DNA from: an uncultured Rothia sp.
Lineage (GTDB): Bacteria; Actinomycetota; Actinomycetes; Actinomycetales; Micrococcaceae
Direction: 5' to 3'
Assembly (NCBI RefSeq): GCF_937976295.1
Contig: NZ_CALJRY010000314.1
Location: forward strand, 1-19,595
DNA length: 19,595 nt
Below the pieces are notes generated by a model. The model saw only the letters and a program-made list of their open reading frames with translations, made no database searches and was not told where the DNA came from. Made by a program: the position numbers and the translations under genes. Shown here one piece after another: positions 8,035-15,426 of the stretch (positions are counted from its first letter, which is position 1; every line of letters starts with the position of its first letter).

Positions 8035-8108
8035 TGCCCCTGAAAGGATTCGAACCTTCGACCCCCAGTACCGGAAACTGGTGCTCTAATCCGCTGAGCT
8101 ACAGAGGC
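8035..8108 (-). tRNA. tRNA-Arg (anticodon CCG)
   Basis: The minus strand folds as a standard 74-base tRNA. The acceptor stem is GCCTCTG/CAGGGGC with one G-U pair, the D stem GCTC/GAGC, the anticodon stem CCAGT/ACTGG around loop TTCCGGT, and the T arm GAAGG-TTCGAAT-CCTTT. The discriminator base is A. The anticodon CCG reads the Arg codon CGG. CCA is not encoded. It is divergent from argS, whose product charges it, with 74 bp between; this neighbourhood is recurrent in Actinobacteria (from memory). Confidence 0.95.
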
Positions 8109-8165
8109 AACCCACTTATGGTATCAGATAAGCACTAGATAAACGGTCAGCCCCGGCCCAATGCT

Positions 8166-8174
8166 TGCTAGAAT
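8166..8174 (+). promoter_or_regulatory. Extended -10 promoter of argS, probably leaderless
   Basis: TGCTAGAAT is an extended -10 (TGn plus TAGAAT). Its last base lies eight bases before the argS ATG at 8183, so the expected start site falls on or within two bases of the ATG. No clear Shine-Dalgarno sequence precedes the ATG and no good -35 is seen, which together favour a leaderless message. Confidence 0.5.
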
Positions 8175-8182
8175 AGGTTCTT

Positions 8183-9847
8183 ATGACTCCTGAAGAACTC
8201 TCCGAAGCCATTGCGCTTGCCCTAGAAGAAACCATTTCCTCCGGCCAGCTGACCCTCGTGGAGGGCGCTGAACTGCCCGCCGTCCGAGTGGAGCGCCCCA
8301 AGTCCCGCGAACACGGCGACTGGGCCACCAACGTCGCTCTGCAGCTCGCCAAGAAGGTGGGCAAGAACCCGCGTGAGGCGGCAGCTCTTCTGGCAGAGAA
8401 GATTGGTGCTATCCCCGGTGTTGCATCCGTAGATATTGCTGGCCCCGGCTTCCTGAACATCACCCTGGACGCCGCGGCTGCTGGCGAGCTTGCCGCAACC
8501 ATCGTTGAGGCTGGCGAAGCATACGGCCGCAGCGATAAGTTCGCCGGTAAGACCATCAACCTTGAGTTCGTCTCCGCGAACCCCACCGGCCCCATCCACC
8601 TGGGCGGTACCCGCTGGGCCGCCGTCGGTGATGCGCTCGCCCGCGTCCTTGAGGCTGAGGGCGCTAACGTCGTGCGTGAATACTACTTCAACGACCACGG
8701 CACCCAGATTGACCGTTTCGTGCGCTCCCTGATTGCCGCTGCCCGCGGTGAGGAGACCCCTGAGGACGGCTACGCTGGTGCGTACATTGTTGACATTAAG
8801 GACCAGATTCTGGCTCAGCGCCCCGATGCGCTTGAGGCTGAGAACCCCGAAGAGATTTTCCGCGAAATCGGTACTCACCTGATGTTCGATCAGATCAAGG
8901 AGTCCCTGGCGGCATTCGGCACCCACTTTGACGTGTTCTTCCATGAGAACTCTGTGTTCGAGGGCGGCAAGGTGGACGCCCTGCTTGAGACCATGCGTGA
9001 GAACGGTCAGCTCTTCGAGGCCGACGGCGCATGGTGGATGCGCACCACCGACTACGGCGACGACAAGGACCGCGTGGTCATCAAGTCTGACGGCAACCAC
9101 GCCTACGTGGCGGGCGATATCGCCTACTACCAGGACAAGATGACCCGTGCGGTAAACCCCGCCGACGTGGCGATTTACATGCTCGGTGCTGACCACAACG
9201 GCTACGTGGGCCGCCTGAAGGCTATCGCCCAGATTCTTGGCTACCGCGCCGACCAGATTGAGGTCATGATTGGTCAGTTGGTGAACTTGGTCAAGGACGG
9301 CAAGCCCGTCCGTATGTCCAAGCGTGCCGGCACCGTGGTCACCCTCGAGGACCTGGTCGAGGCCGTTGGCGTTGACGCGGCACGCTACGAGCTGACCCGC
9401 TACTCGGTGGACACCCCCATCGACATTGACCTGGGTCTGCTGACCTCCAAGAGCAACGAGAACCCGGTCTACTACGTGCAGTACGCTCACGCACGCACCG
9501 CCGCTGTGGCACGTAACGCCGCGGAGGCTGGCGTGAAGGTTGAGGACGGCGTGGACACCTCCCTGCTCGATTCGGCTGCTGACGGTGAGTTGCTGGCTGT
9601 GCTCGGCCAGTTCCCGGCTGCTGTGCGTGATGCCGCGAAGTTCTACGAGCCGCACCGCGTGAACCGCTACCTGGAGCAGCTCGCTTCGGCGTACCACAGC
9701 TGGTACGGTGTCTCCCGCGTCGCCCCCAAGGCTGATGAAGAGGTCACCGACCTGCACCGTACCCGCCTGTTGCTGAACAATGCAGCACAGCAGGTGCTGG
9801 CAAACGGCCTGAACCTGCTGGGTGTGAGCGCACCCGAGCGCATGTAA
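8183..9847 (+). CDS. argS: Arginyl-tRNA synthetase
   Basis: Class I aminoacyl-tRNA synthetase that attaches arginine to tRNA-Arg in the cytoplasm; at 554 residues it has the usual length. Seen: an N-terminal Arg-tRNA synthetase domain (about 1-100), the class I signature SANPTGPIHLGG at 131-142 (HLGG replacing HIGH), a KMSKS-loop counterpart RMSKR at 377-381, and a C-terminal helical anticodon-binding domain with YVQYAHARTAA. The ATG at 8183 is supported by conservation from MTPEELSEAI onward and by an extended -10 just upstream. It is divergent from tRNA-Arg(CCG) and starts the argS-lysA-hom-thrC-thrB-rho series known from many Actinobacteria. A hairpin without a U tract separates it from lysA. 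Confidence 0.97.
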   Translation: MTPEELSEAIALALEETISSGQLTLVEGAELPAVRVERPKSREHGDWATNVALQLAKKVGKNPREAAALLAEKIGAIPGVASVDIAGPGFLNITLDAAAAGELAATIVEAGEAYGRSDKFAGKTINLEFVSANPTGPIHLGGTRWAAVGDALARVLEAEGANVVREYYFNDHGTQIDRFVRSLIAAARGEETPEDGYAGAYIVDIKDQILAQRPDALEAENPEEIFREIGTHLMFDQIKESLAAFGTHFDVFFHENSVFEGGKVDALLETMRENGQLFEADGAWWMRTTDYGDDKDRVVIKSDGNHAYVAGDIAYYQDKMTRAVNPADVAIYMLGADHNGYVGRLKAIAQILGYRADQIEVMIGQLVNLVKDGKPVRMSKRAGTVVTLEDLVEAVGVDAARYELTRYSVDTPIDIDLGLLTSKSNENPVYYVQYAHARTAAVARNAAEAGVKVEDGVDTSLLDSAADGELLAVLGQFPAAVRDAAKFYEPHRVNRYLEQLASAYHSWYGVSRVAPKADEEVTDLHRTRLLLNNAAQQVLANGLNLLGVSAPERM

Positions 9848-9857
9848 TACTCTCGTT

Positions 9858-9893
9858 TCAACCCCCGACCCGGTGCTACTGGGCGGGGGTTGA
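9858..9893 (+). terminator. Hairpin after argS (terminator-like, no U tract)
   Basis: TCAACCCCCG (9858-9867) pairs perfectly with CGGGGGTTGA (9884-9893), with further CCC/GGG pairing inside. It starts 11 bp after the argS stop codon. The downstream bases GCGTATGCC are not U-rich, so it may be a weak or U-less terminator, or an RNA-stability element allowing partial read-through into lysA. Confidence 0.55.
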
Positions 9894-9905
9894 GCGTATG
9901 CCGGC

Positions 9906-9931
9906 AAAGATAGCTAAGAAAGATAGCTAAG
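9906..9931 (+). repeat. 13-bp perfect tandem repeat in the lysA leader
   Basis: AAAGATAGCTAAG occurs twice in immediate succession (9906-9918 and 9919-9931), followed by a partial third AAAGAGA. The A/G-rich end of the repeat supplies the only ribosome-binding-like sequence before the lysA ATG at 9943. Confidence 0.85.
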
Positions 9932-9942
9932 AAAGAGACACA

Positions 9943-11463
9943 ATGAGCGAAGCCCGCGCCCTCTATGCCCCCGAATGGCTCACCTACCCCGAGCACCCCG
10001 AGGCTCTGTCCCGCACCATCTGGACTGATTCCTTCACCCGCAATGAGCAGGGCGAGCTCTGCATTGACGGCGTGACCGTCAGCGACCTGGTTGCTGAGCA
10101 CGAAACCCCGCAGTACGTCTTCTCCGAGACGACCTTCCGTGCCCGCGCCCGCGCCTACCGCACCGCTTTTGAGCAGGCTTTCGCCGCGCACGGTGCTAAG
10201 GTCAGCGTCTACTACGCCGGCAAGTCCTTCCTGTCCACCGCGGTGGCGCGCTGGGCGACCGAGGAGGGGCTGTGCCTGGATACCGCCTCCGGTGGCGAGC
10301 TGGCGTTGGCTCTGCGTGCGCAGGTGCCCGGCGCGAACATCGCCCTGCACGGTAACAACAAGTCGGAGGCTGAGATTGCCCGCGCGATCCGTAACGGCCT
10401 GGGCCGCGTGGTGGCCGATTCGGTGGACGAGCTCAAGCTTATTGAGCGCGTGTACGCCGAGCTTGCCGCCGAGCGTGTGGCTGAGGGCGAGGAGCCTTAT
10501 GCCCCGGTTCCGGTGCTGATTCGCATCACCCCCGGTGTGCATGCTTCGACCCACGAGTCCATTGCGACCGCTCACGAGGATCAGAAGTTCGGCATGTCCC
10601 TGCAGCCCGGCACCGCCGCGCTCGCCGGCTTGGAAGAGGAGGAGCTGGAGTACTGGGGTGTTGAGGCGAGCGATTCTTACGCGGCGCTGGCTGCCGCGAT
10701 TCTGAATGCGACCGATTCTTTGGATTTCCGCGGTATTCACTGCCATATCGGTTCGCAGATTTTTGAGGCGGAGGGCTTCGAACAGGCGGCGACTACCGCA
10801 CTGGAGTTCATGAACCGTCTCAACCGTGACCTGGGTGTGACCCTGCCTGAACTGGATTTGGGTGGCGGCTACGGCATCGGCTACACCGAGGCGGATCACC
10901 CCCGCTCCATTACCGAGGTGACCGAGTCGATTGCCGCTTCCGTTGCGGCAACCTGCGAGCGCCTGGGCATGGCGATTCCGCACATGTCTTTCGAGCCGGG
11001 CCGTTCCATTTCTGGTCCTTCGGGCGCGACTCTGTACACGGTGGGCACCATCAAGAACGTGAGCATTGAGGATGAGAACGGCGAGATTCGCGTGCGCCGC
11101 TACGTTTCGGTGGACGGCGGTATGAGCGATAACGCCCGCCCGGTGCTGTACGAATCGGATTATTCGGTGACCCTGGCGAATCGTGCCCCGGTGGGGGAGC
11201 AGGTGCTCTCTCGTGTGGTGGGTAAGCATTGCGAGTCTGGCGATGTGGTGGTCCGATACTGCTACCTGCCTGCTGACCTGCAGGCTGGCGATATTCTGGC
11301 GGTTCCGGCGACCGGCGCGTACTGCTATGTGCTGGGTTCGAACTATAACTTCTTGACTCGCCCGCCGGTGATTGCGACCGCGCAGGGTCAGCCTTCGCGC
11401 GTGATGATTCGTCGTCAGCGTGAGGAGGATATGTTGGCGCTGGATATGGGTTCGGATATCTAA
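9943..11463 (+). CDS. lysA: Diaminopimelate decarboxylase
   Basis: PLP-dependent fold-type III decarboxylase that converts meso-diaminopimelate to L-lysine, the last step of lysine synthesis, in the cytoplasm. Seen: the PLP-lysine motif YYAGKSF with Lys94, HGNNKS, the HCHIGSQ strand, DLGGGYGIGY, FEPGRSISG, and the C-terminal catalytic CESGD and dimer motif VSVDGGMSDNARPVLYES. Its 506 residues exceed the usual 420-470; the excess is an actinobacterial-type N-terminal lead of about 50 residues (ALYAPEWLTYPEHPEAL) and an insertion near 225-250. The ATG at 9943 is preceded only by an A/G-rich GAAAGAGA. It lies between argS and hom, so lysine and threonine branches of the aspartate pathway are adjacent. 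No lysine riboswitch fold was recognised in the 95-bp leader. Confidence 0.96.
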   Translation: MSEARALYAPEWLTYPEHPEALSRTIWTDSFTRNEQGELCIDGVTVSDLVAEHETPQYVFSETTFRARARAYRTAFEQAFAAHGAKVSVYYAGKSFLSTAVARWATEEGLCLDTASGGELALALRAQVPGANIALHGNNKSEAEIARAIRNGLGRVVADSVDELKLIERVYAELAAERVAEGEEPYAPVPVLIRITPGVHASTHESIATAHEDQKFGMSLQPGTAALAGLEEEELEYWGVEASDSYAALAAAILNATDSLDFRGIHCHIGSQIFEAEGFEQAATTALEFMNRLNRDLGVTLPELDLGGGYGIGYTEADHPRSITEVTESIAASVAATCERLGMAIPHMSFEPGRSISGPSGATLYTVGTIKNVSIEDENGEIRVRRYVSVDGGMSDNARPVLYESDYSVTLANRAPVGEQVLSRVVGKHCESGDVVVRYCYLPADLQAGDILAVPATGAYCYVLGSNYNFLTRPPVIATAQGQPSRVMIRRQREEDMLALDMGSDI

Positions 11464-11471
11464 AGTCCTTA

Positions 11472-11502
11472 GCTCAGAACCCCAGACGCTCAGAACCCCA
11501 GA
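11472..11502. repeat. 15-bp direct repeat after lysA
   Basis: GCTCAGAACCCCAGA is present at 11472-11486 and again at 11488-11502 with a period of 16. The second copy runs into the first arm of the downstream terminator. Confidence 0.85.
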
Positions 11503-11573
11503 AACCGTGAAGTTCCCGTCCCTGCAATACGCGCCGTGAGGTGGCGGTTGCGGGCGGGGTCTTCACGGTTTTT
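11502..11573 (+). terminator. Intrinsic terminator of lysA
   Basis: AAACCGTGAAG (11502-11512) pairs perfectly with CTTCACGGTTT (11561-11571), and the enclosed bases can pair further (CCCGTCC with GGGCGGG, TGCAA with TTGCG). TTTTT at 11569-11573 gives the U tract. This uncouples lysA from hom. Confidence 0.8.
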
Positions 11574-11781
11574 GTGTTCAAAACTTTGCAGAAGATAAGG
11601 TTCACCTCATAACTGTGAGGGATACCTCATCTCAGAGAGTAAAAGTCGCAGCTTGAGGCTGCAGCCCCGTCGCCGCCTCTTGATAAAGTGGTTGTTGGGT
11701 GCGTGCTCTGCGCCGCATCCGCGCCTTAGCCCGAAGAGATACCGGGGCGAACCCGGAAACAGACCGTAGAAAGAGACTATC
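11574..11781 (+). promoter_or_regulatory. hom promoter and leader region
   Basis: A candidate extended -10, TGATAAAGT, lies at 11681-11689 and would give a leader of about 85 bases; no matching -35 is seen. Further upstream, ACCTCAT occurs twice (about 11604-11610 and 11624-11630) around a small CCTCA/TGAGG hairpin, and GCAGC-TTGAG-GCTGC forms another (11649-11663). Such symmetrical sites could bind a regulator, but none can be named. I found no leader peptide rich in Thr, Ile or Met codons and no obvious T-box. Confidence 0.35.
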
Positions 11782-13071
11782 GTGGCTGAAAAGATCAAAG
11801 TAGCACTGCTTGGTGCCGGTAATGTCGGTTCCCAGGCTGCTCGCATCCTGGTAGAGGATAACGCCATCCTTGAAAAGCGCATTGGTGCGCCCGTGGAATT
11901 GATCGGTATCGCCGTGCGCGATACTAATGCATCCCGCCACTGGAATGCGGACCCCTCGCTGTACACCACCGACGCTGAATCCCTGATTGACGCGGCGGAT
12001 GTGGTCATCGAGCTGACCGGCGGTATTGAGCCGGCTCGCACTCGCATTCTGCGTGCTCTGAATGCGGGTAAGTCTGTGGTCTCCGGTAACAAGGCGCTGC
12101 TGGCTAAGCACGGCGTGGAGCTGCAGGCTGCCGCTGATGAGTCTGGCGCTCAGCTTTCCTACGAGGCTGCTGTTGCGGGTGCGATTCCGATTCTGCGCCC
12201 CCTGCGCGACTCCCTGGCTGGTGACCGCGTGACCCGCGTTCTGGGCATCATGAACGGCACCACCAACTACATTCTTGATCAGATGGACACCACCGGCGCT
12301 TCCTTCGCGGATGCACTGGCTGAGGCTCAGAAGCTCGGCTACGCGGAGGCTGACCCGACGGCTGACGTTGAGGGCCACGACGCCGCGTCGAAGGCTGCGA
12401 TTGTTGCTTCTCTGGCGTTCCATTCGAAGTTCACTATTGATGATGTGCACACCGAGGGCATCACCGCCATCACCGCTGATGATGTTGCTGCCGCGGATGC
12501 TGATGGTTACGTCATCAAGCTGCTGGCTATTTGCGAGCGTGAGGGTGAGAGCGGCGCGAACATTCGCGTGAACCCGACCCTGATTCCTCGTCAGCACCCG
12601 CTGGCGGGCGTGCACGGTGCGTTCAACGCTGTGTTTGTTGAGGCAGAGAACGCTGGCGAGCTGATGTTCTACGGTCCCGGCGCGGGTGGCGCTCCGACTG
12701 CTTCGGCTGTTCTGGGCGACTTCGTGTCCCTGGCTCGTCGTCTGGTGCTGGGTGGTCCCGGTGTTCCGGAGACTTCCCACGCGCAGCTGCACGCAACCAG
12801 CCTGGATAACGTGGTGTCTCGCTACTCGGTGGGTGTTTTGGTGGAGGATCGCCTGGGCGTTCTGGCGAACATTACCCGTATCCTGACTGAGCACGGTATT
12901 TCTATTGATTCTCTGCGTCAGTCCGCCCCGAAGGAGGGTGCGGCTCAGATTCGTATGGTCACCCATTCGGCGAAGGATTCCGATTTGCGCCGTGCGATTG
13001 CTGTGATTGACGCTCTGGACACTGTGCGTGAGGTGAACTCGGTTATCCGCGTGGAGTCTGAGAAGCACTAG
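11782..13071 (+). CDS. hom: Homoserine dehydrogenase with ACT domain
   Basis: NAD(P)H-dependent enzyme that reduces aspartate semialdehyde to homoserine, the branch point to threonine and methionine. Seen in the 429 residues: Rossmann motif GAGNVG at 11-16, SGNKALLAKHG with Lys104, the catalytic region GIMNGTTNYIL and ADVEGHDAASKAA with Asp200 and Lys204, and a C-terminal ACT domain from about 350 (VGVLVEDRLGVLANITRIL), the usual site of feedback inhibition by threonine. It is the monofunctional type, not fused to aspartokinase. The start is GTG at 11782, with an A/G-rich AGAAAGAGA just upstream and the protein beginning MAEKIKVALLGAG as expected. It is the first of hom-thrC-thrB. Confidence 0.97.
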   Translation: MAEKIKVALLGAGNVGSQAARILVEDNAILEKRIGAPVELIGIAVRDTNASRHWNADPSLYTTDAESLIDAADVVIELTGGIEPARTRILRALNAGKSVVSGNKALLAKHGVELQAAADESGAQLSYEAAVAGAIPILRPLRDSLAGDRVTRVLGIMNGTTNYILDQMDTTGASFADALAEAQKLGYAEADPTADVEGHDAASKAAIVASLAFHSKFTIDDVHTEGITAITADDVAAADADGYVIKLLAICEREGESGANIRVNPTLIPRQHPLAGVHGAFNAVFVEAENAGELMFYGPGAGGAPTASAVLGDFVSLARRLVLGGPGVPETSHAQLHATSLDNVVSRYSVGVLVEDRLGVLANITRILTEHGISIDSLRQSAPKEGAAQIRMVTHSAKDSDLRRAIAVIDALDTVREVNSVIRVESEKH

Positions 13072-13145
13072 CTACTTAGCGGCGCATGCCGCACCTGAAC
13101 TTGCGAAGAGCGCCCGAAGGCGCATCGCTCACTAACTAACCCGCG

Positions 13146-13190
13146 TCCCCGCTACCGCGTCGAACCTATGGAAGGTTCGGCGGGCGGGGC
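13146..13190 (+). promoter_or_regulatory. Hairpin in the hom-thrC gap
   Basis: CGAACCT (13161-13167) pairs with AGGTTCG (13173-13179) around a five-base loop, and flanking C-rich and G-rich runs (CCCCGC against GCGGGCGGGG) can lengthen the stem. It ends about 10 bp before the thrC ribosome-binding site and lacks a U tract. It may modulate RNA stability or translation of thrC. A smaller GCGCC-CGAA-GGCGC hairpin lies upstream near 13112-13126. Confidence 0.4.
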
Positions 13191-13212
13191 GCCAAGATTG
13201 AAGGAGAAGCCA

Positions 13213-14313
13213 ATGGCACACGTGTGGCAGGGCGTTATCAATGAGTACCGTGACCGTCTGCCTTTCGCGGACGATGTGAAGGCTGTGACCCTGGGCGAGG
13301 GTGGTACCCCGCTGATTCACGCGCCGGCACTGTCTGCTGAGACCGGTAACACCGTTTACCTGAAGTTTGAGGGTATGAACCCGACCGGTTCGTTCAAGGA
13401 CCGCGGTATGACCAGCGCGATGACCGCCGCTAAGCGTGACGGTGCGAAGGCTGTTGTGTGTGCTTCGACCGGTAACACTTCCGCTTCGGCTGCTGCGTAC
13501 GCTCTGCAGGCTGGTATGCGCTGTGCAGTGCTGGTTCCGGACGGCAAGATTTCCATGGGTAAGCTGTCTCAGGCTATCGCTCACGGTGCTGACATCATTC
13601 AGATTGACGGCAACTTCGATAACTGCCTGGAGATTGCTCGCAAGCTCAGCGAGAACTACCCGGTGTTCCTGGTGAACTCGGTTAACCCTTACCGTATTGA
13701 GGGTCAGAAGACCGGTTCGTTCGAGGTTGTTGACACCCTGGGTGATGCTCCCGATTACCACCTGCTGCCGGTTGGCAACGCGGGTAACATCACCGCGTAC
13801 TGGAAGGGCTACAAGGAGTACTCGGAGCCTTACACCAACCGTGACGGTAAGGTTCTGGAGCCGGTTGCGACCAAGCGTCCGATCATGTGGGGCTTCCAGG
13901 CTGCTGGTGCTGCACCGATTGTTGCCGGTCACCCGATTGAGGCTCCTGAGACCATTGCGACCGCGATCCGTATCGGTAACCCCGCGTCGTGGGAGAAGGC
14001 TGAAGCTGCTCGTGACGAGTCTGGCGGCGTGATTGAGGCTGTCACCGATGAGGAGATTCTGGAGGCGCACCGCTGGCTGTCTGCCCGCGAGGGCGTCTTC
14101 GTGGAGCCGGCTTCGGCTGCTGGCGTTGCGGGTCTGCTGAAGAAGCACCGCGCGGGTGAAGCTCCCGAGGGTAAGACCATCGTGATTACCGTGACCGGTC
14201 ACGGTCTGAAGGACCCGCAGTGGGCTCTTGAGGCTGTTAACGGTGTGAAGGTTGAGCCGACTAAGGCTCCCTTCGACGTGGTTGCTGTGGCAGATATTCT
14301 TGATTTGAACTAG
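13213..14313 (+). CDS. thrC: Threonine synthase
   Basis: PLP-dependent fold-type II lyase that converts O-phospho-L-homoserine to L-threonine in the cytoplasm. Seen in the 366 residues: the PLP-lysine motif GSFKDRGMT with Lys62, the phosphate/substrate loop CASTGNTSASAAAYA, PVGNAGNITAYWKGY, and the C-terminal TVTGHGLKDP. This matches the short actinobacterial/Bacillus clade rather than the longer E. coli type. The ATG at 13213 is supported by AAGGAG six bases upstream (13201-13206); the frame extends back to an ATG at 13168 but the additional 15 residues cross a hairpin and the ribosome-binding site. It uses the product of thrB, encoded next. Confidence 0.97.
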   Translation: MAHVWQGVINEYRDRLPFADDVKAVTLGEGGTPLIHAPALSAETGNTVYLKFEGMNPTGSFKDRGMTSAMTAAKRDGAKAVVCASTGNTSASAAAYALQAGMRCAVLVPDGKISMGKLSQAIAHGADIIQIDGNFDNCLEIARKLSENYPVFLVNSVNPYRIEGQKTGSFEVVDTLGDAPDYHLLPVGNAGNITAYWKGYKEYSEPYTNRDGKVLEPVATKRPIMWGFQAAGAAPIVAGHPIEAPETIATAIRIGNPASWEKAEAARDESGGVIEAVTDEEILEAHRWLSAREGVFVEPASAAGVAGLLKKHRAGEAPEGKTIVITVTGHGLKDPQWALEAVNGVKVEPTKAPFDVVAVADILDLN

Positions 14314-14330
14314 TCTGTTCATACTACGAT

Positions 14331-14367
14331 GTGCACTCCGTCCCGCATTTTGCGGGGCGGGGTGCAC
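14331..14367 (+). terminator. Strong 17-bp hairpin between thrC and thrB
   Basis: Arms 14331-14347 and 14351-14367 pair along all 17 positions (two G-U pairs) with a three-base TTT loop: GTGCACTCCG... against ...CGGGGTGCAC. The nearest T run (CCCCTTTTTG) starts 15 bases later, so it is not a canonical terminator. It may be a partial terminator or processing/stability element that lowers thrB relative to thrC. Confidence 0.6.
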
Positions 14368-14437
14368 CTGCATGACAGCCCCTTTTTGTATCTTTCACCT
14401 ATTCACTCAGTACGTCACCGATCGCGAGGTTCTTCTC

Positions 14438-15406
14438 ATGTCTTCCCTGCATATTTCTGATATTCCGGTGGGCGCGTCCGTTAAGGTTCGTGTTCCCGCT
14501 ACGAGCGCTAACCTGGGCCCCGGCTATGACAGCATGGGTTTGGGTCTTGGCTTCTATGATGAGCTGGTTGTTGAGCGTATTGAGTCCGGTTTGGAGTTTG
14601 AGCTCAGCGGTGAGGGTAGCGCGGATGTTCCTCGCGATGAGAGCCACCTGGTTTTGCAGGCGATGAAGGCTGGTTTTGCGGCGGCTGGTTTGGATGAGCT
14701 GCCGCCGGTGAAGCTGATTGCTGATAATAAGATTCCGCATTCTCGCGGTATGGGTTCTTCGGCGTCGGCTATTGTGGCGGGTGTGGCTGCGGCGAGCGGT
14801 CTGCTGCCGGAAGAGCACCGTCTGAGCCGTGAGCAGATGCTGCAGGTCGCCTCCGATATGGAGGGCCACCCGGATAATGTGGCTCCGGCGATTTATGGCA
14901 ACCTGTCGGTGTCTTGGGGTGAGATGGGCAATTGGAAGTCCCTGATTATTCCGGTGCATCCTGATGTTCACCCTGTGGTGGCTGTGCCCGATTATGAGGT
15001 GTCGACGAAGCTTGCTCGTTCGCTGATTCCTTCGCAGATGCCCCACGTTGAGGCGGTGGCGAACTCCGCTCGTGCGGCGTTGCTGGTGCGCACTCTCTCT
15101 GATGCTCCCGAGTACCTGATGGATGCGACCGTGGATTACCTGCATCAGGGGTACCGCGTGACCGCGATGGAGCCGTCCGCTGTGCTGGTTGCGTACCTGC
15201 GCAGTCAGGGTTTTGCTGCGGTGATTTCTGGTGCTGGCCCGACCGTTTTGACCTTTGCGCACGGCGATGAGCAGGTGCGACAGGTTCAGGAAGCGATTGC
15301 CGAGTTTGAGGCGACTCACCCGTGCAGCGCTATTGTGGATCGCCGCCTGAACTGGCGGGTTCTTCCCCTTGAAATTGATACTGAAGGTGTTATAGTTACT
15401 CAGTAG
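14438..15406 (+). CDS. thrB: Homoserine kinase
   Basis: GHMP-family kinase that phosphorylates homoserine with ATP, feeding threonine synthase. Seen in the 322 residues: the N-terminal VPATSANLGPGYDSMGLG (19-36), the ATP-binding glycine-rich SRGMGSSASA (102-111), GHPDNVAPAIYG (about 143-154), and the C-terminal GHMP motif VISGAGPTVLTFA. The ATG at 14438 is preferred: GAGGT lies seven bases upstream and the protein then begins directly before the conserved core. An earlier in-frame ATG at 14372 would add 22 residues with no family support and sits right against the inter-gene hairpin. It follows thrC by 124 bp. Confidence 0.96.
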   Translation: MSSLHISDIPVGASVKVRVPATSANLGPGYDSMGLGLGFYDELVVERIESGLEFELSGEGSADVPRDESHLVLQAMKAGFAAAGLDELPPVKLIADNKIPHSRGMGSSASAIVAGVAAASGLLPEEHRLSREQMLQVASDMEGHPDNVAPAIYGNLSVSWGEMGNWKSLIIPVHPDVHPVVAVPDYEVSTKLARSLIPSQMPHVEAVANSARAALLVRTLSDAPEYLMDATVDYLHQGYRVTAMEPSAVLVAYLRSQGFAAVISGAGPTVLTFAHGDEQVRQVQEAIAEFEATHPCSAIVDRRLNWRVLPLEIDTEGVIVTQ

Positions 15407-15426
15407 GACGTTATTAGTTCGTCCTA
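15404..15426 (+). repeat. Inverted repeat overlapping the thrB stop codon
   Basis: TAGGACG (15404-15410, starting with the stop codon) pairs with CGTCCTA (15420-15426) around a nine-base AT-rich loop. No U tract follows, so it is weak as a terminator; it could be an operator or RNA-end structure. Confidence 0.4.

Noticed and set aside
8222..9907. 561-codon minus-strand frame opposite argS
   Set aside because: Antisense shadow rich in Val, Gly, His and Leu with no family match; argS on the plus strand is certain. Similar shadows lie opposite lysA, hom, thrC and rho.
9848..9942. Lysine riboswitch or T-box before lysA
   Set aside because: The 95-bp gap holds only a hairpin and a 13-bp tandem repeat; it is too short and lacks the conserved T-box or L-box elements.
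14372..14437. Earlier thrB start at 14372
   Set aside because: No ribosome-binding site, located directly after a strong hairpin; the ATG at 14438 has GAGGT and matches the family N-terminus.
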